In this document: positions 37,901-47,922 of the stretch, in pieces
Layout: each line of letters opens with the position of its first letter
Numbering within the stretch: the stretch's first letter is position 1
Origin: Podospora pseudocomata
Lineage: Eukaryota > Ascomycota > Sordariomycetes > Sordariales > Podosporaceae
Length of the DNA stretch: 64,000 nt
Assembly (NCBI RefSeq): GCF_035222375.1
Contig: NC_085890.1
Span: 1,364,001-1,428,000 of the forward strand
Direction: 5' to 3'
The notes under the pieces: model-generated
Told to the model about the DNA's origin: nothing
Databases searched by the model: none
Seen by the model: the letters and a program-made list of their open reading frames with translations, nothing else
Position numbers and translations under genes: made by a program

Positions 37901-38469
37901 AGCAGCCGATCCAAGAACCTACCTATCACTGCTCAAAGCTACCCACCCACACGCCGGCAGGTATGCACCGATCAACGGGACTTCTCCCATAGCGAAGCAC
38001 CACCCCGTCGTCTTTTTGGGCCGGTGTCGTCTATATCATGGGCTTTGTTGCAACCTCGATAGTATGGAGATGCTCGGTCAACCAATCCATAGCTGGCTTG
38101 ATGGAATTTCTGGGCAATGAAGACGTTCGTTGAAGAAGGGATTCGATAGACTGCCCAGGTCCGCGCATCTGGCAGATGGCACTATGCAGTGGCTCAGATG
38201 GGCCCCGCTGTGGTGGTTTACCTAAGGGTTCCCTCCAGCTCCACGTTTTTGGCTTGAGCCACACCGAATGTTCGTGTGTGGTCCAGCAGAGGTGTCGTGC
38301 CATATTACGGGCGAGATCCGCGGTGGGCTCTCACTGGTCAAAAATTCGATATGTTTCTTGACCGGCCTGCCTTTCCCCTCCTCCGGAGGACGAATCTCAT
38401 AAAATATATTTCTCCTACCCATTGCTGTTTGCCGTAGACTTTTGTCACATAACCTGCTACCGGCCCCCC

Positions 38470-38730
38470 ATGGAGCCATCACAACATTTTTCACCGCTCA
38501 ATCGACACCGGTCCGGCGGACTATCGACGGACGAGGAGGATGGGACTCGGGTTAATGTTTCACCCAGAACACTTTCGCTGTTTTCCCCATCCCTCCACAA
38601 CAGCACCCTGTGCCAATTTTTTGGCGACGTCATCAGAATCTGGGGAAATCAAGGTCACATCTACCTGGAGCTACCCTCCGCAAATAGCTTTGAACATGCA
38701 TCTCGAAGTACCTTTGCTAATAAAAGCTGA
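38470..38730 (+). CDS. Possible small orphan protein (86 aa)
   Basis: Open frame beginning MEPSQHFSPLNRHRSGGL, 60-70 bp downstream of a TATA-like ATAAAATATATT. The composition is Ser/Asn/Arg-rich with no domain I recognise. An AATAAAAG sits at its stop codon. A chance frame is quite possible; no splice or homology support. Confidence 0.2.
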   Translation: MEPSQHFSPLNRHRSGGLSTDEEDGTRVNVSPRTLSLFSPSLHNSTLCQFFGDVIRIWGNQGHIYLELPSANSFEHASRSTFANKS

Positions 38731-39330
38731 GTGAATTTTCACTTTCAACATGCTCCAGCTGGGTTAAGTTCGCTGCCGGGCAGCAACAGGTCTAGTGCCC
38801 CTCTCTCGAAGAGCACCCATGTCCATTACCAGCGCAAGAGAAACCAGACCGGCTCTGGGTCACTTGGTCTGGGGAGCGGCCCCACCTCAGAGGCCGTTGT
38901 GTTGCCGAACGCTCCTATCTGCCGCCGGGTGTTGTGCTGTCACTCGTCTTGTCAGCAGTGGGACCGAAGTCATTCCATGTTTTCGACCGATGTGCAACTT
39001 CGATGAAGTCTTAATACCAACAAAGGTGGGTCCTTGGCTTAGCCCATCTGCTTCCGCAGCAGCACCGCTCTTCTCTTGTTTCCTTGACAATATTTAGGTA
39101 GTTGAGTGACAGGGGTCAATTTTCATCGACCATCTCTGCCATACTGTCCACAGTTCTGGCATTTCCTTCTCGTCCTTGCGTTGCAGATTTGGAGTTCGTC
39201 AGTGCCTTCAACATCCACCCTCTCGCGCACTCTGCAACTTGGTTTCGGTACGGAATCCGCTACCCTCGAACTTCGTAACCCCCTTCCCGCCGCCGTAGAT
39301 TCAGCACTGCCATACTTGGCGGCATCCAGA

Positions 39331-39663
39331 ATGGCTCAGCCGGTACACGTCGTCGTCATTACTCCAGCCCCCGCGACACCTAAAAACCCAGAAGGTGGCC
39401 ATCGGATCGTAATGTGAGGCGTTGACCTTGGTATGTGAGCCCGGTTGTTGAAGTCTTTCCTAGTTTCATGTCAGCGCTAACACCACCGACAGCAGGATGC
39501 TCACATGAACCGCCAACGGTCTATCCCTGGCCGCAATGAAGCATCACCTCAATGGGGTGAACAGCCCAGCTGTTATCATTTACAGGCATACGCGCCAAGG
39601 CGCCCACCAACCATCGTCCACCCTTGCCTCTTTGTTGTCGTTCGCCTTCCTGGTTGTCGATGA
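39331..39663 (+). CDS. Possible small orphan protein, two exons (81 aa)
   Basis: Frame starting MAQPVHVVVITPAPATP behind a CT-rich leader. A usable intron 39409-39495 (GTAATG donor, GCTAAC branch, CAG acceptor) keeps the frame open, since both exons are multiples of three (78 and 168 nt). No family recognised. A competing frame (39536-39880) overlaps exon 2. Weak call. Confidence 0.2.
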
Positions 39664-39810
39664 TATCCTCAAGCCCGAGTATGCGAGGCGGCACCTACTT
39701 TTCGTTTTCCAACTCTATCACCATGTTCTGTGCGGTCCCGTTGGTCGAGTTCTAGGTCGCCAGGCTATTTCCGTTCCGGGTGTCTGGTTGTTGGACTTGT
39801 CGCCGTTATT

Positions 39811-39873
39811 CCTCATCGCCCATCCTCGTCGCCCATTCTCATCACCAATCCTCATCGCCAATCCTCATTGGCA
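39811..39873. repeat. 13-bp minisatellite, about 4.8 copies
   Basis: Consecutive units CCTCATCGCCCAT, CCTCGTCGCCCAT, TCTCATCACCAAT, CCTCATCGCCAAT and CCTCATTGGCATA. They differ by one to four bases, mostly C/T or G/A. The period is not a multiple of three, so it is unlikely to be a coding repeat. Confidence 0.85.
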
Positions 39874-40756
39874 TACTTGATCATCACTCCTTGTGACAAT
39901 CTTTGTCACCAAACTTTATCTTGATTCATCCGTGGTGTTGATAATCGGAATAGCTTGCCGTGCTGTGGCACGAAAATTAGCATTGTGCTCTCAGGTTTAA
40001 AGGATAGATTGGGTGAGCAGTCGATGGGTGAATGGATGGGAACAGAGGAACGCGAGATAATATGTAAGAGGAAACATGACACTGGTGTGAACGTCAAGGG
40101 GGAGGCTTGGGAACAATATATGAGACTTTGATGACTTGGCGAAACAACGATAATCCTTTCCTGCATGCAACCCCTCTCGCCTGTCAAGATGCGATTCGCT
40201 GAAGTGCTCAGCCTTGCCGCTCACCACCCTCCTCCTTCACAGCCTAATGAATCTACTCCAACTCTGCCAAATACATGCCATATTGTGCCAAGGGAAAAGG
40301 GATTACTGCCAAATGTGTTCTCCGGTATTTAGAACAAGTGGTTTAGAACAGGTGGTGAGAGCGTTGAATTTATGCATGGAGTCAAAGTTTGCTGTGAACG
40401 ATCTTGTTCATGACATTTCGGTCTCTTCCACAGCCTTGTCCCCCTAAATGTTCATCTGTGGCTATAACATAAGCCGTGCATGATGCACGTTCTATACATG
40501 ATTGCGCCCGTCGAATATGGGATGAAGCGATTCTGGTATGCTGCGTTGGGCAATATGTGCAAAGCTAGGCACTCTTCAGGCCACATTTGGGCAGACGAGG
40601 CTCTGTATGAGAAACCACAGGGATGGAGCATATGAGCCCAGAAGAATCCTAGTTTCGGTCTTGTTTCATCTTTTGATCTCTCCACTTCTTCTCTTCTTCT
40701 GACATCTAGCCTGATCTTACTTTAGCTTTACGGAATCCGAGTACATCGAAGTTGTA

Positions 40757-42058
40757 ATGGGGCCGACAGAGCTTGATAACCTTAATCTCTCAGAGAGAGG
40801 AGAAGTACCAGCAGCTGGGACGCGTGAGTTCACCAGTATCTTGCCAATTCCTTCCACCACACCTACTAATGCTTGATTTCAGGAGCTGGCAGTCTTGCCA
40901 GTACCTGCCCAACTCTGCAAGGCACAGGGATTTCCTGCCCAGAAGGTGAAGAGAACAAGGGTGTGTAGATCTAGTGCTTCCTATATTTCTTTCGATTGAC
41001 TGGGCTAATTTCTTAACATGTCTGTAGATGAAGCATTGGGACGTGCTAAGTGTGCTCTTTATAAAGAGTTATGTCAAGAGTGGTGCTTTTTCCCAGCCCT
41101 CCAGGCACAGTTCTCTCTGGCTCTGGATTACTGGGCCGCAAAGGTTCTCGGGACCTTTCGAGACCTCAAATCCCTGGAGCGAGAAAACCATGCCCAAGGC
41201 TGTCATGACTACAAGGAACATCGGCCTGACAACGAGTATGGAAAGAAAAAAGAGGAACTGGCCATCAGACTTACCAATGAGCTCAAGGAATTCTGTAAGG
41301 CTTTAAATCTCTCCTGAAACCCTTCCCTTACCGAAGTTGAGTGTCAAACGCTAATCGAAGATCTCTGTCATAACCTCAGCAACATTGTTCAACTCAGCCA
41401 ATGTCATCATGCATCAACATACCCCGAATGGCAGCATGGTGTCTGAATACAGGCTGTGGTCTTCCAATGTGGTGGGCTCAGATTCATCGGACCGCGAACT
41501 CTTTGCCGAGAACTACAGGGCCTTAGGCCCACGGCCAAGCATGATTGATGAGTTTGTGCATTCAGTTGTCAAGACTTCCGCGATGTTATGGATTCGGTTC
41601 AGGGTAAATACTCGGTCTGCTGCTATGTTTGCATAATTGATCTCTTAACTGGGCACTGACATGATATATCTTCCCTCCAGTCCTACGCCGCCCGTCTCCG
41701 GTCCACGAAAGACTGTTCTCCAGGCCCGGTCTCCATTATTCTCAGCTATACTACTCTTCACGTTCTCTCCCATCTCCTCGTTGTTGTCATGGCCGGGGTT
41801 TTCTTCGTCTTGCCGCTCACCATGATGTACTTGGTAACGATGAAGAAGGCGGAGATTGTCCTCGTTACGATCACCTTCAGCCTTTTGTTCTGTGTCGGGT
41901 CATTTTACTTTGGTGGTGGCAGGGGCGGACTCAAAACTGACACCAAGTTCCTGTTGTTGTTTGCGTACACAAGTGTGATGGCAACATTGCTTTCCAACTT
42001 TGCGCCGCATCAGGAGCAGCAGCATAGTCAGCAGTGTTCATGTCCCGAATCGAGCTGA
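40757..42058 (+). CDS. DUF6594-like fungal membrane protein
   Basis: Five exons placed by splice signals with consistent phase: 40757-40823, 40883-40960, 41028-41294, 41380-41603 and 41681-42058, giving 337 aa. The middle part is soluble and helical (ALDYWAAKVLGTFRDLKSLER; DYKEHRPDNEYGKKKEEL) and is followed by an RLWSSN...PSMIDEFVHSV stretch. The C-terminus has three hydrophobic segments: TLHVLSHLLVVVMAGVFFVL, EIVLVTITFSLLFCVGSFYF and FLLLFAYTSVMATLLSNF. A soluble N-part with three C-terminal helices, the second cytosolic loop carrying basic residues, is how I know DUF6594 proteins of ascomycetes; their function is unknown. The canonical N-terminal motif is weak here, so the family call is tentative. 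The gene structure is much firmer. Confidence 0.65.
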
Positions 42059-42524
42059 AGAGACGGACACCCCTTCACACAAAAGTCGAGGTCATGACCT
42101 CCATACCTTTTCTATCTTCTGGGCAGGATCCTTTCTTATATTTCTTTTTTAAATTTCCTTTGGCTATCGGTCTTTAAATCGGTTCCAGGACATAACATGT
42201 CACACCGTTTTTAAGTTTACACACTTTCTATCTTCACTTCTCACGACACCACCTTATTATTTTCTTACATCTACCTGTCTAGTCGGTATTATTTTCTGGG
42301 CTACGCGCTATAAAGTAATGCGTATTCGAGCTGTATAATAAACACACAGCAGTTATAACACAGGGGATTATATGGAAGTTTTACTCCAATCAAAGCATGC
42401 AAAGAGTAAATTCTTCAACCTGAACCCTTGATGGCCGCTCCCCAAGGCTTATACAGAGTTATACCTTGGCCGTGGAATTTTCATTTTATCAGTTTTTAAC
42501 TATTTATATCTTGCTATCGATCCA

Positions 42525-42650
42525 GGCCCGAAGCCTCTCAATTACAGCTCTTGGAGTATTCAATCCCAGCCTTTGAACTCTTCAACCCCGGCCTTAAAGT
42601 TATTGGTCCCAGCCTTCAAAGTTTTTAGTGTCAGCAATTTTAAAGTACAT
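42525..42650. repeat. Degenerate 21-bp tandem repeat, 6 units
   Basis: Six adjacent units of exactly 21 bp, such as CAGCCTTTGAACTCTTCAACC, CCGGCCTTAAAGTTATTGGTC and CCAGCCTTCAAAGTTTTTAGT (one extra base is dropped at joins in none of them). The core is CAGCCTT-AAAGTT. Spacing is kept although bases have diverged. Confidence 0.8.
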
Positions 42651-42794
42651 AACTCTGATACACAGCACTGAAAGAGACCAAAAACTACAAGAACCCATCG
42701 ATATACATTGATCCTCTTACAGAGGACATCCCCACCATTCTTTCACACTTATTAATCTTCTTTTAAGGCTTAAAAGATGAGAAACACTCCTCAT

Positions 42795-43048
42795 GGCTAT
42801 TTCGAAAGGCTTCTCAGCTATCTTTTAATACCCAGTAGCTATCTTTCAATACCTAGCAACTATCTTTTAACACCTGGTGACTTATCCTTTGATACCTAGT
42901 GACTATTTTTTAGACCATACAGACGATTTTTTGATGCTTATCAAGTATCTTTCAATACATATATACTATCGTTTGAGGCATATGAATTATCTTTTGACAC
43001 CTATAAACTATCTCTGAAGCCGTAGTAACCATCTTTTGAGGCCTTGAT
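42795..43048. repeat. Degenerate 21-bp tandem repeat, about 12 units
   Basis: About twelve units with consensus near ACTATCTTTTGATACCTAGT plus one base. Examples: AGCTATCTTTCAATACCTAG, ATTATCTTTTGACACCTATA, ACCATCTTTTGAGGCCTTGA (each followed by one more base). Two units have 22 bp; the rest have 21. Start and end are set by loss of the ATCTTT core. Confidence 0.85.
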
Positions 43049-43218
43049 TTCAGGTATCACGCCATATAAAAGCCTTCTCTCTGCCTGAGAAAGACACACA
43101 TGCTCATAACTCAACAGTCCACACCAGACAAAAACGCACAGTTTTCAATGCAAGCTAACATAACATATTATTCTTCCTGCCAGAAACACTATCACCCCCC
43201 CTATCTACACCCTAATCT

Positions 43219-46056
43219 TTACCTCCTAGGACGCTTGCTGGGCCTAGCGTTCTTTTCCCTCTTCTTTTCAGCGATGACACGTGCCTTCCTGATGTCCGTA
43301 GCGTTCTTCAACTCCCGCTTCGAGCCTTCCCCGTCCTTGAACTTGCCAATCCTCTTTTCCTTGGCTTCGGCCACCCGCTTCTTCCTCACATGATAATCAT
43401 CACGGAATTTGTCAGCTTCCTTGGGGGCCTTTTCTTGTTTGTGCTTATACCTGGTGCCACCTTCCTGGTGGCCAGGACCGTTGGCAAGCCTGGCCAGGCC
43501 AGGCTTTTCCAATTCGCCAACACCAGGCAGGCGGCCAATACGGTTGGACTTCTTCCACTTGTCGAATCTGCCGGACTGGAAGGACGCCGCAATCTTGACA
43601 CCAGACTCACCACGGATCATCTTGACGCCCTTGGAGCCGTCGTCATCGTTGGCACGGGCGACGTATTTGCTGTGGCGCTTATCCCAGCGGAGTTTGGAGC
43701 GGGTAGGCAAGCCAAAGGCCTTGGCGCCGTCGTCGTTGGTGAGATCCATGGCAGCGTCGCGGGCGGCGGTGACGAAATGAGATGAGTTGACACCACCGGA
43801 GTGGACGCCATAGGCCTTTTCTTCTGCCGCCGAAGTCGTGCGTGGCGTGTAGGACATAAAAATCTCGGGGTCTTGGAATGACGCTATAGGGTCACCACCC
43901 TTTTGTTTCTTGCTTGACTTGGACGAAATAACCGTGACTTCCATTTCAGAGTCCGAGTCGTCCTCTTCTTGCTCCGACTCCGACACATCCTCCCGCTTTG
44001 CGGGTTCATCGTCAGAATCCGAGTCAAATTCGCTGCCAGCCTTGGGTCCCTCGCCATCTGACATGGCAAAATCAGAATCGTTTTCTCCCTTCGTGATCCT
44101 CCGTGGCGCGACCTTGGTTCTAAAGCTGCGCATCACCTCCGCCGCTTTGTTCCTGTGGGACTTTCCTTGGGGCCCAATTTCGAAGACTGTCTCCTGAGGC
44201 TTGAACAAACTGATCTTGGAGAGGAGATTGTCACGGGCTTCCTCGGCATTGATCGCCTCCACGCCAAACAAGGGATGAAGTTGTGTCCAACCCTTTGAGT
44301 TGATGATCTCACGAGCTCTCTTGGCACTGGAGCTAGAAGCCGAGTTTCTGGTCCTCATATAGAGCTTCTCAGCCTTGAGCGTAACACCCCTGAGCGCACT
44401 GATGTCGCCCTCTTCGTTCAGAACCTTGTTGACCCACTCAGTCTGGTTCTCGAGCTCCGATCTCTTCAGCGCACCGAGCACAACATCCTGAGCAAATGAG
44501 GGGTCTTGTCCATCTTTACCCATAACCAGCCTCCGTCCGAGGAAGAGCTGAAGATCGATGAGATAGGGCAGATCAGACTCCCGTACAAGAGCATAAGCCC
44601 AACCGCGCTGGCCAGCACGAGCCGTACGACCGACACGATGGACGAAAACCTTGGGCTGTGGAGGAAAGTCGTAGTTGATGACATTGGCGAGAACTGGAAT
44701 ATCGATACCACGAGCCGCAACGTCTGTGACTACCAGAATGTTCGTTCTTCCTCGTCTAAAATCATCAACTTGGATCTTCCTAGCGGTTTGATCCAAAGAA
44801 CCGTAAATGTAGGAAACAGCGAAGCCGGCGTGGCGAAGGAGATGTGCAATGTACTCGACGTGATGCTTGGTAGCCGTGAAGATGATTGTAGAGTGTGCTG
44901 TCGGCTTCTCCTTGAAACTGAGTCTGTCGCTGCCACGCTTGCGCTTCCCCCGAGAGTTATTTGGATCAGCCTCGTCTTTTGGTGCTCCTTCTGGCGTTCC
45001 CATTGGCATCTTAATAATATCGTGAAGAATATGTAACAGAGCGCCCTCCTTCTCACCACCCTTGACAGAAAAGAAGGCACTCTCCATATCGGGAGACACC
45101 TTGGTCTCAGCGTCCAATCTCACCAAGCTCGGCTCCTGTAAACCAGCTCTGGCAAACTCAACCAAGGAAGATGGCAGAGTAGCCGAAAATAGCAAAGTCT
45201 GTCTTGATGATGGCAGCGCGTGAAGAATCTCGGTTAGCTGCTCGGCAAAACCCATTTCGAATAGGCGATCGGCTTCGTCGAAGACCACGTATTTAATCGA
45301 GGAGAGGTTGAGGTTCATTTCAACCTTCAAATGCAGGAAACGACCAGGGGTAGCAATGACGATATCGGGGTTCGTGGCCATCTGGGCGAACTGCTCCTCC
45401 AGGCTGTCACCACCAACGAGGAGAATCGTCTTCAGATCTGTGCCGCGACCGAGTTCCTTCACAACCTTCAATGTCTGTAGCGCCAGTTCACGAGACGGCG
45501 AGAGAATCAAGGCTCTGGCGCCGACCTTGGGGCTGTGTCCCTTCAAACGCTCGATCATGGGGATGACGAAGGCGGCTGTCTTTCCTGAACCTGTGCGCGC
45601 CATACCCACAACATCTCTTCTTTCCAGGACCAGAGGGATTGTCTTCCTCTGAATTGGAGTCGGGACAGAGAAGCCCTTCTTTGTGATGGCTCGTAATAAA
45701 TTCGCATTGAGGCCTTTGAGAACCACATGTTAGCCCCCTATCACCGTGGAACGTTTGATTTCCAAGGAATACGTACCCATGGCCTGGAAACCACCACCCT
45801 TCTTTACCGACTTGCCCTGCACATTCGAGCTTTTCCTGTTGGACTTGCGCTGAGCGGTGGCAATGAAGTCCTCATCGTCCTCGGCATTCGAATCGCCATC
45901 GCCTGCTGTTAAGAGATCTCCGAAATCAAGATCGAAATCCGCCTCACCGCCCTTCTTGACAACCTCAAAATCACCATCACTCTCGTCGGCAAACAGGGAC
46001 CCCGCAATATCGACCTCGTGCTCCGACGGAGTCGGGGACGCAGCGCGTCTCTTCAT
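43219..46056 (-). CDS. DBP10: ATP-dependent RNA helicase DBP10 (DDX54), 60S assembly
   Basis: Nucleolar DEAD-box helicase acting on 27S pre-rRNA near the peptidyl-transferase region. Exons 45777-46056 and 43219-45713 (intron 63 nt, GTACGT donor, GCTAAC branch) give 924 aa. The acidic head precedes the Q motif GGFQAMGLNANLL...PTPIQ, which spans the splice junction. Walker A ARTGSGKT about 132-139, DEAD 239-242, SAT 270-272, HRVGRTAR about 452-459. An insert rich in Lys/Arg ([16 protein letters not shown]) sits between the RecA domains. The Dbp10 C-terminal domain shows [14 protein letters not shown] and [20 protein letters not shown], followed by a basic tail ending [15 protein letters not shown]. 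Divergent from the J-protein gene. Very confident. Confidence 0.97.
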
Positions 46057-46463
46057 CGTAGGCGAATGGTATTATGCTGCACTAATTGAACGTAGGATGG
46101 TCGGAGTTGAAAAAGGGAACTAGTATTTGATATTCGGCGCTGACAGCAGTGAAAATAGAGCTCAAAGTGGTGGATGGTGTTGCTAGAGAGCTGTTGTAAA
46201 TTTTCGGCATCACTGAGCCTGCTGTTACTGCGCTGCTCAGCGAAATTTTAGTGGGGCCGATTCCTTATCGGTTATCAATCGCTCGTCAACATTGGCGCAT
46301 TGCGACCTGCATCAAACGAACCCTGTATGAGCGAGGTGTCGCGCCTGCTGCTTCCTCCTTCCACACTTTTCTCCCATCCTCGTGCAGCTAGATTCGAACT
46401 TCCACCTTTCCCTCAACAACCCACCCGCGTGAAACAAATTAATCCCTCCCACAACAACCCAAG
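46057..46463. promoter_or_regulatory. Divergent promoter DBP10 / SPF31
   Basis: 407 bp separate the two start codons, so both genes are likely driven from this compact spacer. No specific element identified. Confidence 0.65.
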
Positions 46464-47251
46464 ATGTCAACCCCAAAACCAACAGAAAGCGCGGCGACAC
46501 CAGCCGATCCCGCCCCAGTTGACACCCGCGATGCGCTCGAAGTCCTCGAGTCGGAAGCTAAGGAATGGGACAAGGTATGCGATCGCAAACATCACTCGCC
46601 CTCATCACCACCCCATCCCTCCCCTCTCCAATCCCCATTCTCCCAACAATGGTACCAACACCCCTTCTCCCCCAGGACGCCGAAATCGACCGCATCCTCA
46701 AAGCCTTCCGCCTGAACGCCTACGCCGTCCTCGGCCTAAAACCCGGCGCCCCCGAATCCGACATCAAAAACCTCTATCGCAAGAAATCCCTCCTCATCCA
46801 TCCAGACAAGACAAAAAACCCCCTTGCCCCCGACGCCTTCGACCGTTTGAAAAAAGCGCAGACCGAGCTCATGGACGAGAAGCACCGCGCCCGACTCGAC
46901 GAGGCCATCGCCGACGCTCGCATGCTCTTGATGCGGGAGATGAAGCTCACTGTTGACTCCGAAGAGCTCAAAACCCCAGAGTTTGAGAAGAAGTGGGATG
47001 AAAAGACGGTATTTGTGCTGGTGGAGAATGAGCAAAGGAGGAGGCGGCAGATGAAGGCGCAGTTGCAGGAAGAGGGTAGGGAGCAGAGGAAGCAGGAGGA
47101 GGAGTTGGAGCAGAGGAAGAAGAAGAGGCAGCATGAGGAGGACTGGGAGAAGACGAGGGATCAGAGGATTGATAGCTGGAGGCAGTTTCAGAAGGGGAAG
47201 AATGGGGAGCCGGAGAAGAAGAAGAAGAAGAAGTTGAAGCCGATTGGGTGA
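46464..47251 (+). CDS. J-domain protein, SPF31/DNAJC8 type (splicing-associated)
   Basis: Exons 46464-46574 and 46676-47251 give 228 aa. The J domain covers about residues 50-110: NAYAVLGLKPGAPESDIKNLYRKK..., with HPD at 79-81. A long charged coiled coil (Glu/Lys/Arg/Gln, about 160-215) and a lysine-rich end (EKKKKKKLKPIG) follow. Size, architecture and LLIHPDKTKNP match DNAJC8/SPF31, found in spliceosomes, where the J domain is thought to recruit Hsp70. The coding strand is strikingly purine-rich over 47010-47235 because of the coiled coil. The intron has a GTATGC donor and CAG acceptor. Confidence 0.9.
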
Positions 47252-47922
47252 GCTGATGGGGGGGGTTAGCAGCACAGATGAGATACGCAAGACTTCAGAT
47301 GAGATGGAATGAAATGAACTGACGGGATGGGATAAGCATAACAGGGCATCATCTCGAACGAAGCAGCAGGGGTTTGAGTTTATCGAAGGGCATTCATGTC
47401 GTGAGTTACATTTCTGGGTGAAGGAGAGGTAGAGAGGACATTGTTTGACCCCTGACCATATCATCAGTTGCCAGCATACTCTACACATTAGCGGGGAAGT
47501 CATCTTGCCCCAGCCTCCTTGGGTGGTGGTTTATTCTCTCCTGAAAATGGTCTGTACACACACATTAAGCTCCATGCTGTGAACCGTTTCTCTTTATTGA
47601 CGTTTCTTTCAGGTCTCAAGGTAAGATTCCCAAGATCCGTGATGTCAAATGCCTTTTTTGTGTGGGTCTTGGTTGGATGTCCTGTCCACAAGCCATCCCT
47701 TTCAAGGTGAGATCCGCGTGGTTCGTAATCAAGACGACAAACGCATCTTGGAAAATGCGACTTCACCTATTAGAAAATGAGCCATCGTAGTTGAAATACA
47801 ATCAACCTTCGTTCATGGGGATAGCGGTCCCTCAAGAGTACAATATGGACAACATTACGCAGGCTTGACCATGAACCCTTTGTGAAAATCCATTTCAGAT
47901 CATGTATCCCACCCCAAATCTC
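47252..47922. other. Spacer between convergent SPF31 and SYO1
   Basis: 671 bp of 3' UTRs; no gene recognised. Confidence 0.6.

Larger units (their letters stand above)
34963..40756. other. 5.8 kb gene-poor, AT-richer island part
   Basis: Between the tRNA and the DUF6594-like gene I see no conserved protein. Short open frames exist (35437-35595, 38470-38730 and 39331-39663, +), listed separately where they have some promoter or splice support. There is a 13-bp tandem repeat at 39811-39873 and a TATA-like ATAAAATATATT near 38399. No terminal repeats, transposase or reverse-transcriptase motifs were seen. The sequence could be decayed beyond recognition. Confidence 0.5.
42059..43218. other. AT-rich spacer with repeat arrays before DBP10
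   Basis: 1.16 kb between the DUF6594-like gene and the DBP10 stop. Strongly AT-rich, with stops in all frames, and holding two 21-bp arrays listed separately. Confidence 0.7.

Noticed and set aside
37850-38130. Possible two-exon gene with a membrane segment (AGVVYIMGFVATSIVW)
   Set aside because: The only joining intron would be 32 nt, too short for this genome.
46736-47503. 255-codon Leu-rich frame antisense to SPF31
   Set aside because: Caused by the Lys/Glu coiled coil on the other strand (purine-rich sense).
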